In this document: piece by piece, positions 18,000 through 27,860 of the stretch | How positions within the stretch are numbered: the stretch's first letter is position 1 | Layout of the letters: every line of letters starts with the position of its first letter | DNA from: Curtobacterium sp. MCLR17_036 | GTDB taxonomy: Bacteria; Actinomycetota; Actinomycetes; Actinomycetales; Microbacteriaceae | Assembly (NCBI RefSeq): GCF_003234445.2 | Contig: NZ_CP126269.1 | Span: forward strand, 3,286,001-3,350,000 | Direction of reading: 5' to 3' | Length of the DNA stretch: 64,000 nt | Program-made: the position numbers and the translations under genes | The notes under the pieces: model-generated | What the model saw: the letters and a program-made list of their open reading frames with translations, nothing else | The model's database searches: none | Told to the model about the DNA's origin: nothing

Positions 18000-18978
18000 T
18001 GAACGTCAGCTCCTTCTTGTTGCCGAGCAGGCCCTGTGGACGGAACACGATGAGCAGCATGAGCGCGACGCCGACGAGCACGTACGAGAACTGCTCGGCC
18101 TGCTGCGCGTTCATGATCGAGTCGGGGATGAAGTCGCCGGCGAGGGTGCGGATGAAGAGCCGGACGACGAAGAACAGCACCGCGCCGAGCACCGGTCCGA
18201 ACACCGTCGCCGCGCCGCCGAGGATGAGCGCCGTCCAGATGAAGAACGTCATCGAGCGGCCCATGGCGTCCGGTTGCACGGAACTCGGCAGGACGTAGAT
18301 GATGCCCGCGATCGCGCCGAGCGCACCGCCGAACACGAGCGCCTGCATCTTGTACGAGTAGACGTTCTTGCCGAGCGAGCGGACGGCGTCCTCGTCCTCG
18401 CGGATGGCCTTCACCACGCGGCCCCACGGGCTGCGCATGAGCAGGAAGAGCACCAGGGTGAACAGGGCGACCATCGCCCAGGCGGCGATGCGGATCCACC
18501 AGCCGTTGACGCCGTTGTTCGCGTACGTGAACCACAGGATCGTGGTGGTGCCGTCGGGCAGCGGGCTGAGCGCGGTGAACGGGTCGCGGTAGCTCGAGCC
18601 GGTGATGCCGTTCGAGCCGCCGGTGGTCGTGGTGAGCAGGCTCGAGCGGCCCACCATGCGGATGATCTCGGCGCCGGAGATCGTGACGATCGCCAGGTAG
18701 TCGCCGCGCAACCGCAGGGTCGGGATGCCGAGGATGATCGCGAACACGATGGCGACGAGCAGGGCGACGAGCACCGCCATGACGAACGGCAGCCCGTTCG
18801 TGATCGAGATCGCGAATCCGTAGGCCCCGAGCAGCAGGAACGCCGCCTGGCCCATGTTCACGAGCCCGGTGAGGCCGAAGTGCACGTTCAGGCCGATCGC
18901 GGCCAGTGCGAACGCCGCCGTGGTCGGGGCGAGTGCCTCCTGTGTGAGCGAGGACAGCAGGTTGAGGATGTAGTCCAT
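17992..18978 (-). CDS. livM: branched-chain amino acid ABC transporter permease LivM
   Basis: Permease subunit with about nine membrane helices, 328 residues. The family hallmarks GLNVHFGLTGLVNMGQAAF near the N-terminus and the cytoplasmic coupling segment SPWGRVVKAIREDEDAVRSLG are clear. The stretch LRLRGDYLAIVTISGAEIIRM is also typical. It starts at ATG 18978, 12 bases after the livH stop. Confidence 0.95.
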   Translation of the reverse strand: MDYILNLLSSLTQEALAPTTAAFALAAIGLNVHFGLTGLVNMGQAAFLLLGAYGFAISITNGLPFVMAVLVALLVAIVFAIILGIPTLRLRGDYLAIVTISGAEIIRMVGRSSLLTTTTGGSNGITGSSYRDPFTALSPLPDGTTTILWFTYANNGVNGWWIRIAAWAMVALFTLVLFLLMRSPWGRVVKAIREDEDAVRSLGKNVYSYKMQALVFGGALGAIAGIIYVLPSSVQPDAMGRSMTFFIWTALILGGAATVFGPVLGAVLFFVVRLFIRTLAGDFIPDSIMNAQQAEQFSYVLVGVALMLLIVFRPQGLLGNKKELTFSV

Positions 18979-18990
18979 GCGCGTGCTCCC

Positions 18991-20406
18991 TTAGCCGATC
19001 CGCTCGGCGCGGCCGAAGATGCCCTGCGGTCGGAACAGCAGGATGAGGATGAGGATGACGAGGGCGGTGGCGTACTTGAAGTCACCGGGGAGCACCAGGT
19101 TCGTGAGCTCGACGACGATGCCGATGATCATCGACCCGACGAGTGCGCCGTAGGCCGTGCCGAGACCGCCGAGCGTGACCGAGGCGAACATGAGCAGCAG
19201 CAGCTGGAGGCCCGTCTGCCAGTTCACGCCGTTCAGCACGAGGCCGAGCATCACGCCGGACAGACCGGCGAGGCCCGCGGCGAGCGTCCACACGAAGCGG
19301 ATCACCCGGTCGACGTCGATGCCGGACGCCGCGGCGAGCGCCGGGTTGTCCGAGACGGCGCGGGTGGCACGGCCGAAGCGGGTCTTCGCCAGGAAGAGCC
19401 CGGTCGCGACGAGCACCACGAGCGCGATGCCCATCGCGACGTAGGACTGCACGGTGAGCGTGACCCCGGCGAACCGGATGGTCTCGGGGTTGCCCTGCTG
19501 GATGCGGACCGTCGAGGCGCCGAAGAAGTACTGGAACGCGTACTGGGCGGCGATCGACAGACCGATCGTCACGATCATGAGCTGCGTCAGGCTGATCCGC
19601 TTGCGGCGCAGGGGCTTCCAGATCGCGGCGTCCTGCAGGTACCCGGTCGCGGCGCACAGCAGGGTGACGACGATGCCGGTGAGCCAGATGTTCCACCCGA
19701 GCTGGTTCGCGAAGACGTAGGCCAGCAGCCCGCCGAGGGTGACCTGCTCGCCGTGCGAGAAGCTCGACAGGCCCGTGGTGCCGTAGATGAGCGAGAGGCC
19801 GATCGACGCCAGCGCGATGAGCAGCCCGAGCCGGAGGCCGGACACCAGCTGCTGCCAGGCCCGTTCCGGTGTGACGCTCGAGGTGTCGGTCGACGTCGTC
19901 GCGCCCTGCTGGTCGGACAGCTGGAAGATCTGTCCCACGTTGGCGTTCAGCGTGGCCTGGACCGTGCGCTCGGCGTCGGCGGCGTTCGTCAGGTACTGCC
20001 CCTTCGGCAGCGTGTCCTGGTCGACGCTCACCGTGTACTTGCCGGCCTCGTCGACCCGGACCGACCAGCGGCCGTCGGTGTTCGTCGTGGCGGTCTCGGC
20101 GAAGCCGCCGGGACCGGCGACGTCGACCGCGACGCCCTCGGCCGGCTTCCGCTCGGAGTCGGTGATGGTGCCCTGGATGCAGCCGTTGGTCGGGCTGACG
20201 GTGCAGGGCTGGGTGCTGGACGGTGCGCTGGACGAGGACGGACTGCTGGTCGCCGCGTCGGCCGTGGGCGTCAGTGCCCAGTCGACCGCGAAGGTGGCGA
20301 GGAAGGCGAGGAAGAGCACGGCGGCGAGGACCAGGCGGTTGCGGCCTGGAGCCCCGCGGCGGAGTCGGCGGTGCAGCGCTGACCCCGGCGGAGTGATGGA
20401 ACCCAC
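18991..20406 (-). CDS. livH: LivH permease with N-terminal extracytoplasmic domain
   Basis: Permease of the importer, 471 residues, far longer than the usual 290-310. Residues 181-471 are the LivH core (GLSLIYGTTGLSSFSHGEQ, RATRAVSDNPALAAASGID). In front is a hydrophobic helix (about 24-43), a Ser/Thr linker, and an extracytoplasmic domain (about 67-150) beginning CIQGTITDSERKPAEGVAV with TTNTDGRWSV and GKYTVSVD. That pattern fits a carboxypeptidase-regulatory-like beta-sandwich. I chose GTG 20406 because GAGAGG lies 8 bases upstream. The added domain may contact the wall or binding protein; this is inference. Confidence 0.92.
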   Translation of the reverse strand: MGSITPPGSALHRRLRRGAPGRNRLVLAAVLFLAFLATFAVDWALTPTADAATSSPSSSSAPSSTQPCTVSPTNGCIQGTITDSERKPAEGVAVDVAGPGGFAETATTNTDGRWSVRVDEAGKYTVSVDQDTLPKGQYLTNAADAERTVQATLNANVGQIFQLSDQQGATTSTDTSSVTPERAWQQLVSGLRLGLLIALASIGLSLIYGTTGLSSFSHGEQVTLGGLLAYVFANQLGWNIWLTGIVVTLLCAATGYLQDAAIWKPLRRKRISLTQLMIVTIGLSIAAQYAFQYFFGASTVRIQQGNPETIRFAGVTLTVQSYVAMGIALVVLVATGLFLAKTRFGRATRAVSDNPALAAASGIDVDRVIRFVWTLAAGLAGLSGVMLGLVLNGVNWQTGLQLLLLMFASVTLGGLGTAYGALVGSMIIGIVVELTNLVLPGDFKYATALVILILILLFRPQGIFGRAERIG

Positions 20407-22190
<1,784 letters not shown>

Positions 22191-22205
22191 TCCGCAGGTC
22201 CCCGT

Positions 22206-22252
22206 GCGAGCGGCAGGCCACCACGATCCGGTCGTGGGGGCCTGCCGCTCGC
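22206..22252 (+). terminator. guaB hairpin terminator
   Basis: 14-bp perfect outer stem (22206-22219, 22239-22252) continued inward by CCACGA/TCGTGG, starting 16 bases after the guaB stop. Confidence 0.8.
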
Positions 22253-22467
22253 TTCGTTCCGGGGACAGGACCGTCCGGACGGTTCCCTGACCAGGGGTTC
22301 CCGTGCGTCCTCGAAGGATTGTCACGGGTGCGTAACGAAACACGCAGGGTCGGAGCCCGGACACACGGGCGAAACACATCCGCTCTAGTTTTCTCGCATC
22401 CCACGCAGAGGGCATCGTGTTCGACCCGGTACGAAAAGGCCCTCCGCGCAGAGAAAGGGCTCCACGG

Positions 22468-23799
22468 ATGATCAGAACCACCCGTGCCACCACGGCACTG
22501 GCCTTGGCGGGCGCAGCAGCCGTCCTCCTCGCCGCCTGTTCCACCACCAGCGCCGGCGAATCGCCGTCGAGTTCGGCGTCGGGCGGGGCGAAGAAGGACC
22601 CGGCCGCCAGCTGCAAGGCACCCGACTCGCCGAGCACCGACCCGCTGAAGATCGGCACGATCCTGCCGCTGACCGGTTCGCTGGCCTACCTGAACCCGCC
22701 CGCCGAGTCCGGCGTCGGCCTCGCCGTCCAGGACATCAACGCGGCCGGTGGGGTCCTGGACGAGGACGTCACGATCTCGCCCGCCACCGACTCCGGTGAC
22801 AGCAACGACATGACGGTCTCGAGCTCCGCCGCGACGAAGCTCGTCAACGCGAAGGTCCCGGTCGCGATCGGCGCCGAGTCCTCGTCGGTCACGCTCAACG
22901 TGATCGACCAGCTCACCAGCAACTGCATCGTCGAGATCTCGCCCGCGAACACCGCGACCGACCTCTCCGGCTACTCGTCGTACTACTACCGGACCGCTCC
23001 GCCGGACTCGGTGCAGGGTTCGGCGCTCGGCCAGCTCGTCACCGGTGACGGCAACGCCAAGGTCGCGTTCCTCGTCTTCAACGACACCTACGGCACGGGC
23101 CTCCGCAACTCCGTGCAGGCTGCGGTCGAGGCCTCCGGTGGCCAGGTCGTCTACGGCGGCAAGGGCAAGGGCCAGGAGTTCCCGCCCGGCCAGACCACGT
23201 TCTCGTCCGAGGTGACCGCTGCACTCGCAGCCAAGCCCGACGCGATCGTCGTCCTGGCCTTCGACGAGACGAAGTCGATCATCCCCGAGCTCGTCTCGCA
23301 GGGGAACACGGCGAAGATCTACATGTCCGACGGCAACACGGCGGACTACTCGAAGGACTTCGACAAGGGCACCCTCGACGGTGCCCAGGGCACCATCCCC
23401 GGCGCCTCGCCGAAGGACGACTTCAAGAAGCAGCTCGCCGACTTCTACAAGGAGTCCTCGGGCAAGACGCTCGCCGACTACTCGTACGCGGCGGAGTCCT
23501 ACGACGCCACCGTCCTCGCCGCCCTCGCCGCGGTGAAGGGCAAGGGCACGGACTCGGGCACCATCCAGGCCAACATTGCCGCGGTGTCCGGAGCCGACGG
23601 CGGCACCGAGTGCGCCACGTTCAAGGAGTGCAAGACGCTCCTGGACGACGGCAAGGACATCCACTACACCGGCCCGTCCGGCATCGGTCCGTTCGACGAG
23701 AACAACGACCCGTCGAGCGCCTACATCGGCATCTACAAGTTCGACGGCGACAACAAGCCCGTCTACCAGAGCGCCATCCAGGGCGCGGTCGAGAAGTAG
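22468..23799 (+). CDS. livK: branched-chain amino acid ABC transporter substrate-binding lipoprotein
   Basis: Extracytoplasmic substrate receptor, 443 residues. It has a lipoprotein signal (residues 1-23) with lipobox LLAAC, then a Ser/Gly linker and a periplasmic-binding fold type I. Typical features are IGTILPLTGSLAYLNPP and AVQDINAAGGVLDEDV at the start of lobe one, and GIYKFDGDNKPVY at the end. I start at ATG 22468, where AGAAAGG is 9 bases upstream and the signal peptide begins. A longer frame to 22417 would bury the signal. It is transcribed divergently from livHMGF with guaB between them. Confidence 0.94.
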   Translation: MIRTTRATTALALAGAAAVLLAACSTTSAGESPSSSASGGAKKDPAASCKAPDSPSTDPLKIGTILPLTGSLAYLNPPAESGVGLAVQDINAAGGVLDEDVTISPATDSGDSNDMTVSSSAATKLVNAKVPVAIGAESSSVTLNVIDQLTSNCIVEISPANTATDLSGYSSYYYRTAPPDSVQGSALGQLVTGDGNAKVAFLVFNDTYGTGLRNSVQAAVEASGGQVVYGGKGKGQEFPPGQTTFSSEVTAALAAKPDAIVVLAFDETKSIIPELVSQGNTAKIYMSDGNTADYSKDFDKGTLDGAQGTIPGASPKDDFKKQLADFYKESSGKTLADYSYAAESYDATVLAALAAVKGKGTDSGTIQANIAAVSGADGGTECATFKECKTLLDDGKDIHYTGPSGIGPFDENNDPSSAYIGIYKFDGDNKPVYQSAIQGAVEK

Positions 23800-23817
23800 G
23801 ACCCGCTCCACTCACCG

Positions 23818-23860
23818 AAGCGACAGTTCCCCGCGGATCATCCGCGGGGAACTGTCGCTT
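23818..23860 (+). terminator. livK hairpin terminator
   Basis: Perfect 20-bp stem (23818-23837, 23841-23860) with a TCA loop, 18 bases after the livK stop. It is one of the strongest hairpins in the window. Confidence 0.88.
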
Positions 23861-23905
23861 TCGTGTCGGGACGGACGGGAGGCCGGGAGGCCCGGCGTGC
23901 GACCG

Positions 23906-24868
23906 TCAGGCCGTTCCGGCCGGGGCCGCTGCGAGCGCACGGCGCCGCGACGCCCGGGACGCCGTGAAGGAGTCCACGGTGAGCACCACCAGTGCGAGCC
24001 ACACGATCGCGAACCCGGCCCACCGCGCTGGCGGCATCGGCTCGTGCTGCACGAGCACGCCGACGAGCAGCTGCAGGACCGGCGCGAGGTACTGCGTCAG
24101 CCCGAGGGTCGACAGGCTCACCCGCCGTGCCGACGACGCGAAGAGCAGCAGCGGGATCGCCGTCGCCGGACCGGTCAGCACCGTGACGAGCACGTGCCCC
24201 CACCCGGCGCTGCCCATGGTCAGTCCACCACCCAGCCCGGTGGCCCCGAGCACGACGAGCGCGCCGACCGCGAGCGGCAGCAGCCAGAGCGTCTCGATCG
24301 TCAGCCCGCTCAGCGCGTCGACCGAGCCGCCGACGCGCTTCTTCACGAGCGCGTACGTGCCGAACGACGCGGCCAGCACGAGCGAGATCCACGGCATCCG
24401 GCCGTAGCCGATCGCGATGACCACCACGGCGACGACGCTGATCCCGACCGCCGCCCACTGTGCCGGCCGCAGGCGTTCGCGCAGGACGACGACCCCGAGG
24501 GCGATCGTGACGAGCGGGTTGATGAAGTAGCCGAGCGCTGCCTCGACGGTGTGCCCGGTCGTGGTCGCCAGCACGTAGACCGTCCAGTTGACCAGGATGA
24601 GCACGGCTGCGAGCCCCATCACGAGCATCACCCGACGCTGCGCGACGAGCCAGCGGGTCCGTCGCCAGGACCGGGTCACGGCGATCGCGACGGCGCAGAA
24701 GACGAGCCCGAAGACGATGCGCCAGGCGACGATCTCGAACGCGCCGGCGGGAGCCATCGCCGCGAAGAGCAGGGGCATCAGGCCCCACAGGCCGTACGCG
24801 ACCACTGCCTGCACCACGCCGACGGTCGCCTGGTCGCGGGCCGGACGCACCGGACTCGGTTCACTCAC
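23906..24868 (-). CDS. rarD: RarD family EamA-type transporter
   Basis: A 320-residue drug/metabolite superfamily protein with ten membrane helices formed by two EamA repeats. Recognisable RarD features are VAYGLWGLMPLLF in helix one, ILVNWTVYVLATTTGHTVEAALGYFINPL, and the closing LTQYLAPVLQLLVGV. Substrates of RarD are not established; chloramphenicol sensitivity named the family. It starts at GTG 24868, 6 bases after a TAGGAT box with no ribosome site. Copies of the CGGGAGGCC element in inverted orientation lie on both sides (23876-23895 and 24911-24925). Confidence 0.93.
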   Translation of the reverse strand: MSEPSPVRPARDQATVGVVQAVVAYGLWGLMPLLFAAMAPAGAFEIVAWRIVFGLVFCAVAIAVTRSWRRTRWLVAQRRVMLVMGLAAVLILVNWTVYVLATTTGHTVEAALGYFINPLVTIALGVVVLRERLRPAQWAAVGISVVAVVVIAIGYGRMPWISLVLAASFGTYALVKKRVGGSVDALSGLTIETLWLLPLAVGALVVLGATGLGGGLTMGSAGWGHVLVTVLTGPATAIPLLLFASSARRVSLSTLGLTQYLAPVLQLLVGVLVQHEPMPPARWAGFAIVWLALVVLTVDSFTASRASRRRALAAAPAGTA

Positions 24869-24874
24869 GGAATC

Positions 24875-24880
24875 ATCCTA
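24875..24880 (-). promoter_or_regulatory. -10 box of rarD (leaderless type)
   Basis: TAGGAT on the minus strand, 6 bases before the GTG start at 24868. Confidence 0.5.
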
Positions 24881-24948
24881 GGAACCGCCACCGACGCACC
24901 GGGCGGGCACCGGGCCTCCCGTCCGACCGCGCGACCACGCGCCGGACG

Positions 24949-24989
24949 CGAGAACGCCCCGCCGACCGGAGCCGAACGGGGCGTTCTCG
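24949..24989 (-). terminator. groES hairpin terminator
   Basis: 13-bp perfect stem (24949-24961, 24977-24989), just past the groES stop at 25003. Confidence 0.8.
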
Positions 24990-25002
24990 AGGAGTACTGG
25001 AC

Positions 25003-25299
25003 TCAGCTGACGACGACCGCGAGGACGTCGCGGGCCGACAGGACCAGCAGGTCCTCGCCCGAGTACTTGACCTCGGTGCCGCCGTACTTGGAGTAGATGA
25101 CCTTGTCGCCCACGGCGACGTCGAGCGGCACGCGGTTGCCGTTGTCGTCGATGCGACCCGGACCCACGGCGACGACCTCGCCCTCCTGGGGCTTCTCCTT
25201 CGCGGTGTCGGGGATGACCAGACCGGAAGCGGTGGTCTGCTCCGCCTCGACCTGGCGGATGACGATGCGATCCTCGAGCGGCTTGATGCTGACGGCCAC
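25003..25299 (-). CDS. groES: co-chaperonin GroES
   Basis: The 10-kDa lid of the GroEL chaperonin, 98 residues, full length. The mobile loop is [20 protein letters not shown] and the roof sequence lies around [15 protein letters not shown]. It starts at GTG 25299 with AAGAGG 6 bases upstream. No groEL follows; the next gene downstream is separated by a strong terminator, so groES is monocistronic here as in many actinobacteria with separate groEL loci. Two CIRCE operators and a consensus promoter upstream mark it as HrcA-regulated heat-shock gene. Confidence 0.97.
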   Translation of the reverse strand: MAVSIKPLEDRIVIRQVEAEQTTASGLVIPDTAKEKPQEGEVVAVGPGRIDDNGNRVPLDVAVGDKVIYSKYGGTEVKYSGEDLLVLSARDVLAVVVS

Positions 25300-25347
25300 G
25301 GTGACCTCTTCTTTCTCGGTACGGACTCGGTACAGATGAAAACCGGG

Positions 25348-25374
25348 TTGGCACTACGCACAGGAGAGTGCCAA
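25348..25374 (-). promoter_or_regulatory. CIRCE operator 1 (downstream of groES transcription start)
   Basis: TTGGCACTA-N9-GAGTGCCAA, arms 25348-25356 and 25366-25374, one mismatch. It matches the HrcA operator consensus TTAGCACTC-N9-GAGTGCTAA and lies in the groES leader. Confidence 0.9.
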
Positions 25375-25379
25375 CGCCA

Positions 25380-25408
25380 ACTCTAGGGGCCGTCTGGCAC
25401 TCGGTCAA
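25380..25408 (-). promoter_or_regulatory. groES: groES sigma-A-type promoter
   Basis: On the minus strand TTGACC (25403-25408), a 17-base spacer, then TAGAGT (25380-25385). The -35 element falls in the 9-base centre of CIRCE 2, so HrcA binding would block polymerase. Confidence 0.85.
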
Positions 25409-25420
25409 TCCGAGTGCCAG
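25394..25420. promoter_or_regulatory. CIRCE operator 2 (overlaps -35; near divergent methyltransferase start)
   Basis: CTGGCACTC-N9-GAGTGCCAG, a perfect palindrome with arms 25394-25402 and 25412-25420. It is only 39 bases from the start of the divergent methyltransferase gene. Confidence 0.9.
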
Positions 25421-25459
25421 CACGTCGGGAGAACACCCAGCACCTGGGAGGATCGGGGG

Positions 25460-26662
25460 ATGGACGCCGCCGAACTCACCGCACTGCTGACCCCCGACGG
25501 GATGGCCCTGCTCGACCGTACCCCCGCGGTGTCCGACGGCGGCGAGATCGTCCGGGTGGTCTCGCGGCTCCGGGCCGAGGGACACGACCCGCGACTCGTC
25601 GCAGCGGTCCTGACCCAGGCGAAGCTGCGGCAGAAGGCCCGCGGCAAGTTCGGCGACTTCGCCGGACGCATGCTGTTCACCGAGGCCGGACTCGAGCAGG
25701 CGACCCGGCTGCAGGTCGCCGCGCAGCACGCCGGACGCTTCGCCGCCGCCGGCCTGACCCGCGTCGCGGACCTGGGCTGCGGCATCGGCGGCGACGCGCT
25801 CGCGATGGCGGCCCTCGACCTCGACGTGACGGCCGTCGACCGCGACGAGGTCACCGCGGCCGTCGCGACGCACAACCTCGCGCCGTGGCCGAACGCCCGC
25901 GTGCAGCTCGGCGACGCCGCCACGTTCGACGTGTCGTCGGTCGACGGCGTCTGGATGGACCCCGCCCGCCGCACCAGCGGCCACTCGGACACCCGGCGGC
26001 TCGCCGACCCGGACGACTGGTCGCCGTCGCTCGACACCGTGTTCGCCGCCGCCACGACGACCCCCACGGGCGTGAAGCTCGGCCCGGGGATCGACCGGGA
26101 CCTCATCCCGGACACGGCCGAGGCGCAGTGGACCTCCGTCGACCGCGAGGTCGTCGAGCTCGCCCTGTGGTTCGGCCCCCTGGCGAGACCGGACGTCCGC
26201 CGGGCGGCCACGGTCGTCGGCGCGCACGGCGTCGCCGAGATGACCGGGCCAGCCGACGCCGAGGACGCCGAGGTCGGTCCGCTCGGCGCCTACCTGTACG
26301 AGCCGGACGGCGCCGTCATCCGCGCGCGGCTGATCGGCGACCTCGCCCGCGAGCTCGACGGGCACATGCTCTCCGACGGCATCGCCTACGTGACCTCGGA
26401 CCGGGCCGTGACGACGCCCTTCGCCCAGGGCTTCCGGGTGATCGACACGATGCCGCTCGACGTCAAGCGCCTGTCGGCCCGGCTCGCGGCCGACGGCATC
26501 GGCACGGTCGAGATCAAGAAGCGCGGCGTCGACGTCGACCCCGCGCAGTTCCGCAAGCGGCTGCGGCTGCGCGGGACCGGTCGCGTGACGCTCGTGCTCA
26601 CCCGGCTGGAGGGCCGGCACACCGCCGTCCTGTGCGAGCGGCTCGGCGAGGCCGCCGCCTGA
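25460..26662 (+). CDS. class I SAM-dependent methyltransferase with THUMP-like C-terminal domain
   Basis: A 400-residue protein. The SAM-binding Rossmann core (about residues 95-190) has motif I DLGCGIGGDALAMA, motif II VTAVDRDEV, and motif IV-like VWMDPARRT. An alpha-helical N-terminal region precedes it. The C-terminal 70 residues (FRVIDTMPLDVKRL, VEIKKRGVDVDPAQFRKRL) match the THUMP-like domain. An RNA substrate is likely from family knowledge but not proven. Start ATG 25460 lacks a strong ribosome site. It is divergent from groES and shares the CIRCE 2 region, so heat-shock co-regulation is possible. Confidence 0.88.
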   Translation: MDAAELTALLTPDGMALLDRTPAVSDGGEIVRVVSRLRAEGHDPRLVAAVLTQAKLRQKARGKFGDFAGRMLFTEAGLEQATRLQVAAQHAGRFAAAGLTRVADLGCGIGGDALAMAALDLDVTAVDRDEVTAAVATHNLAPWPNARVQLGDAATFDVSSVDGVWMDPARRTSGHSDTRRLADPDDWSPSLDTVFAAATTTPTGVKLGPGIDRDLIPDTAEAQWTSVDREVVELALWFGPLARPDVRRAATVVGAHGVAEMTGPADAEDAEVGPLGAYLYEPDGAVIRARLIGDLARELDGHMLSDGIAYVTSDRAVTTPFAQGFRVIDTMPLDVKRLSARLAADGIGTVEIKKRGVDVDPAQFRKRLRLRGTGRVTLVLTRLEGRHTAVLCERLGEAAA

Positions 26663-26664
26663 TC

Positions 26665-26844
26665 GCGGTGCGCCGCCAGCCGGCGGTGCGCTGCTGGCCC
26701 GCGGTACGCCGCCAGCCGGCGGTGCGCTGCTGGCCCGCGGTACGCCGCCAGCCGGCGGTGCGCTGCTGGCCCGCGGTACGCCGCCAGCCCGCGTCAGGCA
26801 GCCAGCCCGCGGTGCGCCGCCGGTCGGCGGTGCGCAGCCGGTCG
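26665..26844. repeat. ten-unit 18-bp tandem repeat
   Basis: Ten consecutive 18-bp units following the pattern GCGGT(A/G)CGC-CGCCAGCCG, directly after the methyltransferase stop. Units 1-6 alternate in type, giving three nearly identical 36-bp copies at 26665-26772. Units 7-10 are diverged. All frames on the plus strand stay open across it because 18 is a multiple of three. Confidence 0.92.
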
Positions 26845-26881
26845 GTCGGGGTCGAGCTCGTGCGACGCTGCCCGGGCGGGG

Positions 26882-27757
26882 TCAGCCGACGAAGGCGCCG
26901 GTCCCGGAGTCGTAGTCGTAGTCGTAGGGCGTTCCCGAGCCGTTGCCGTACGTCGCCAGGATGACGACGAAGACGATCCAGAGGATCCAGACACCGGTCA
27001 TCACCCAGCCGGCGATGATGCCGGTCAGCGCCAGACCGCGGCCGGTCTCGCCGTTCTGCTTCACCTTGCCGAGGGCGACGTGGCCGAGGATCGCGCCGGC
27101 GGGGCCGAGCAGGATCGCGATGAACCAGAACGGGATCGACGCCAGGCCGAAGACGATGGACAGGATCGCGAGGGTGTTCGTCTTCGGGCGCTGCGCGTAC
27201 GGCTGGTATCCGCTCGCGGCGTACGGGTTCGCCCCGTAGGGCGTGCTGCCGTACTGATTTCCGCCGTACTGGGTGCTGCCGTACTGGGTTCCGCCGTACT
27301 GCGTGCTGCCGTACTGCGTGCCGCCGTACGGCTGCTGTGCCGCGTACGGGTCCTGGCCGCCGTGCTGCTGCTTCTGCTGCTGCGCGTACGGGTTCTGCGC
27401 ACCCTGCTGCGGCTGGCCGTACGACGGCTGCTGCGGCGCCGCGTACGGGTTCGACTGCTGTTGGGGCGCGGCGTACGGGTTCTGCTGGTGCTGCTGCTGG
27501 GGCGCCGCGTACGGGTTGTGCTGCTGCTGCGCCGCGTACGGGTCGGGCTGCTGGGGTGCCGCGTACGGGTTCGACTGCTGCTGGGGTGCCGCGGAGGGGT
27601 TCGGGCCGCCGTGCTGCGGCGGCTCAGGAGCCGACGGCGCCGCCGGGGCGTCCGGTGCCTGCGGGGCGTCCGGAGCGGACGAGCCGTCCGGCTGACCGGT
27701 CGACGCACCTCCCGTCGTCGTCTCGCCCGGCTTCGGCCACTCGTTCTGATCGGACAC
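26882..27757 (-). CDS. DUF4190 membrane protein with NPYAAPQQ repeat region
   Basis: A 291-residue protein. Residues 1-175 are low complexity, rich in Pro, Gln, Gly, Tyr and Ala, with iterations of NPYAAPQQ and later QYGSTQYGG-type units. A C-terminal DUF4190 domain (about 195-275) has two helices: LAILSIVFGLASIPFWFIAILLGP and GIIAGWVMTGVWILWIVFVV. The canonical linker GHVALGKVKQNGETGRGLAL joins them. I chose GTG 27757 with GAGAGGGGA 4 bases upstream. DUF4190 proteins are of unknown function; the repeat tail is probably cytoplasmic and disordered. Confidence 0.88.
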   Translation of the reverse strand: MSDQNEWPKPGETTTGGASTGQPDGSSAPDAPQAPDAPAAPSAPEPPQHGGPNPSAAPQQQSNPYAAPQQPDPYAAQQQHNPYAAPQQQHQQNPYAAPQQQSNPYAAPQQPSYGQPQQGAQNPYAQQQKQQHGGQDPYAAQQPYGGTQYGSTQYGGTQYGSTQYGGNQYGSTPYGANPYAASGYQPYAQRPKTNTLAILSIVFGLASIPFWFIAILLGPAGAILGHVALGKVKQNGETGRGLALTGIIAGWVMTGVWILWIVFVVILATYGNGSGTPYDYDYDSGTGAFVG

Positions 27758-27860
27758 CGCGATCCCCTCTCGGCGCCCGGTACCTCCGACGCCGTGTCGA
27801 TCCTCCCACAGGCGCCCGAGCACCGACCGGACGGGGCCGACCGGGCCGAGCGGGACGACG

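Noticed and set aside
26665..26844. CRISPR-like array
   Set aside because: Units are 18 bp, directly adjacent with no spacers and no cas genes nearby; it is a tandem repeat.
25414..26964. Continuous frame overlapping the methyltransferase and continuing through the tandem repeats
   Set aside because: It is out of frame with the clear SAM-binding motifs; it stays open only because of base composition and the repeat.
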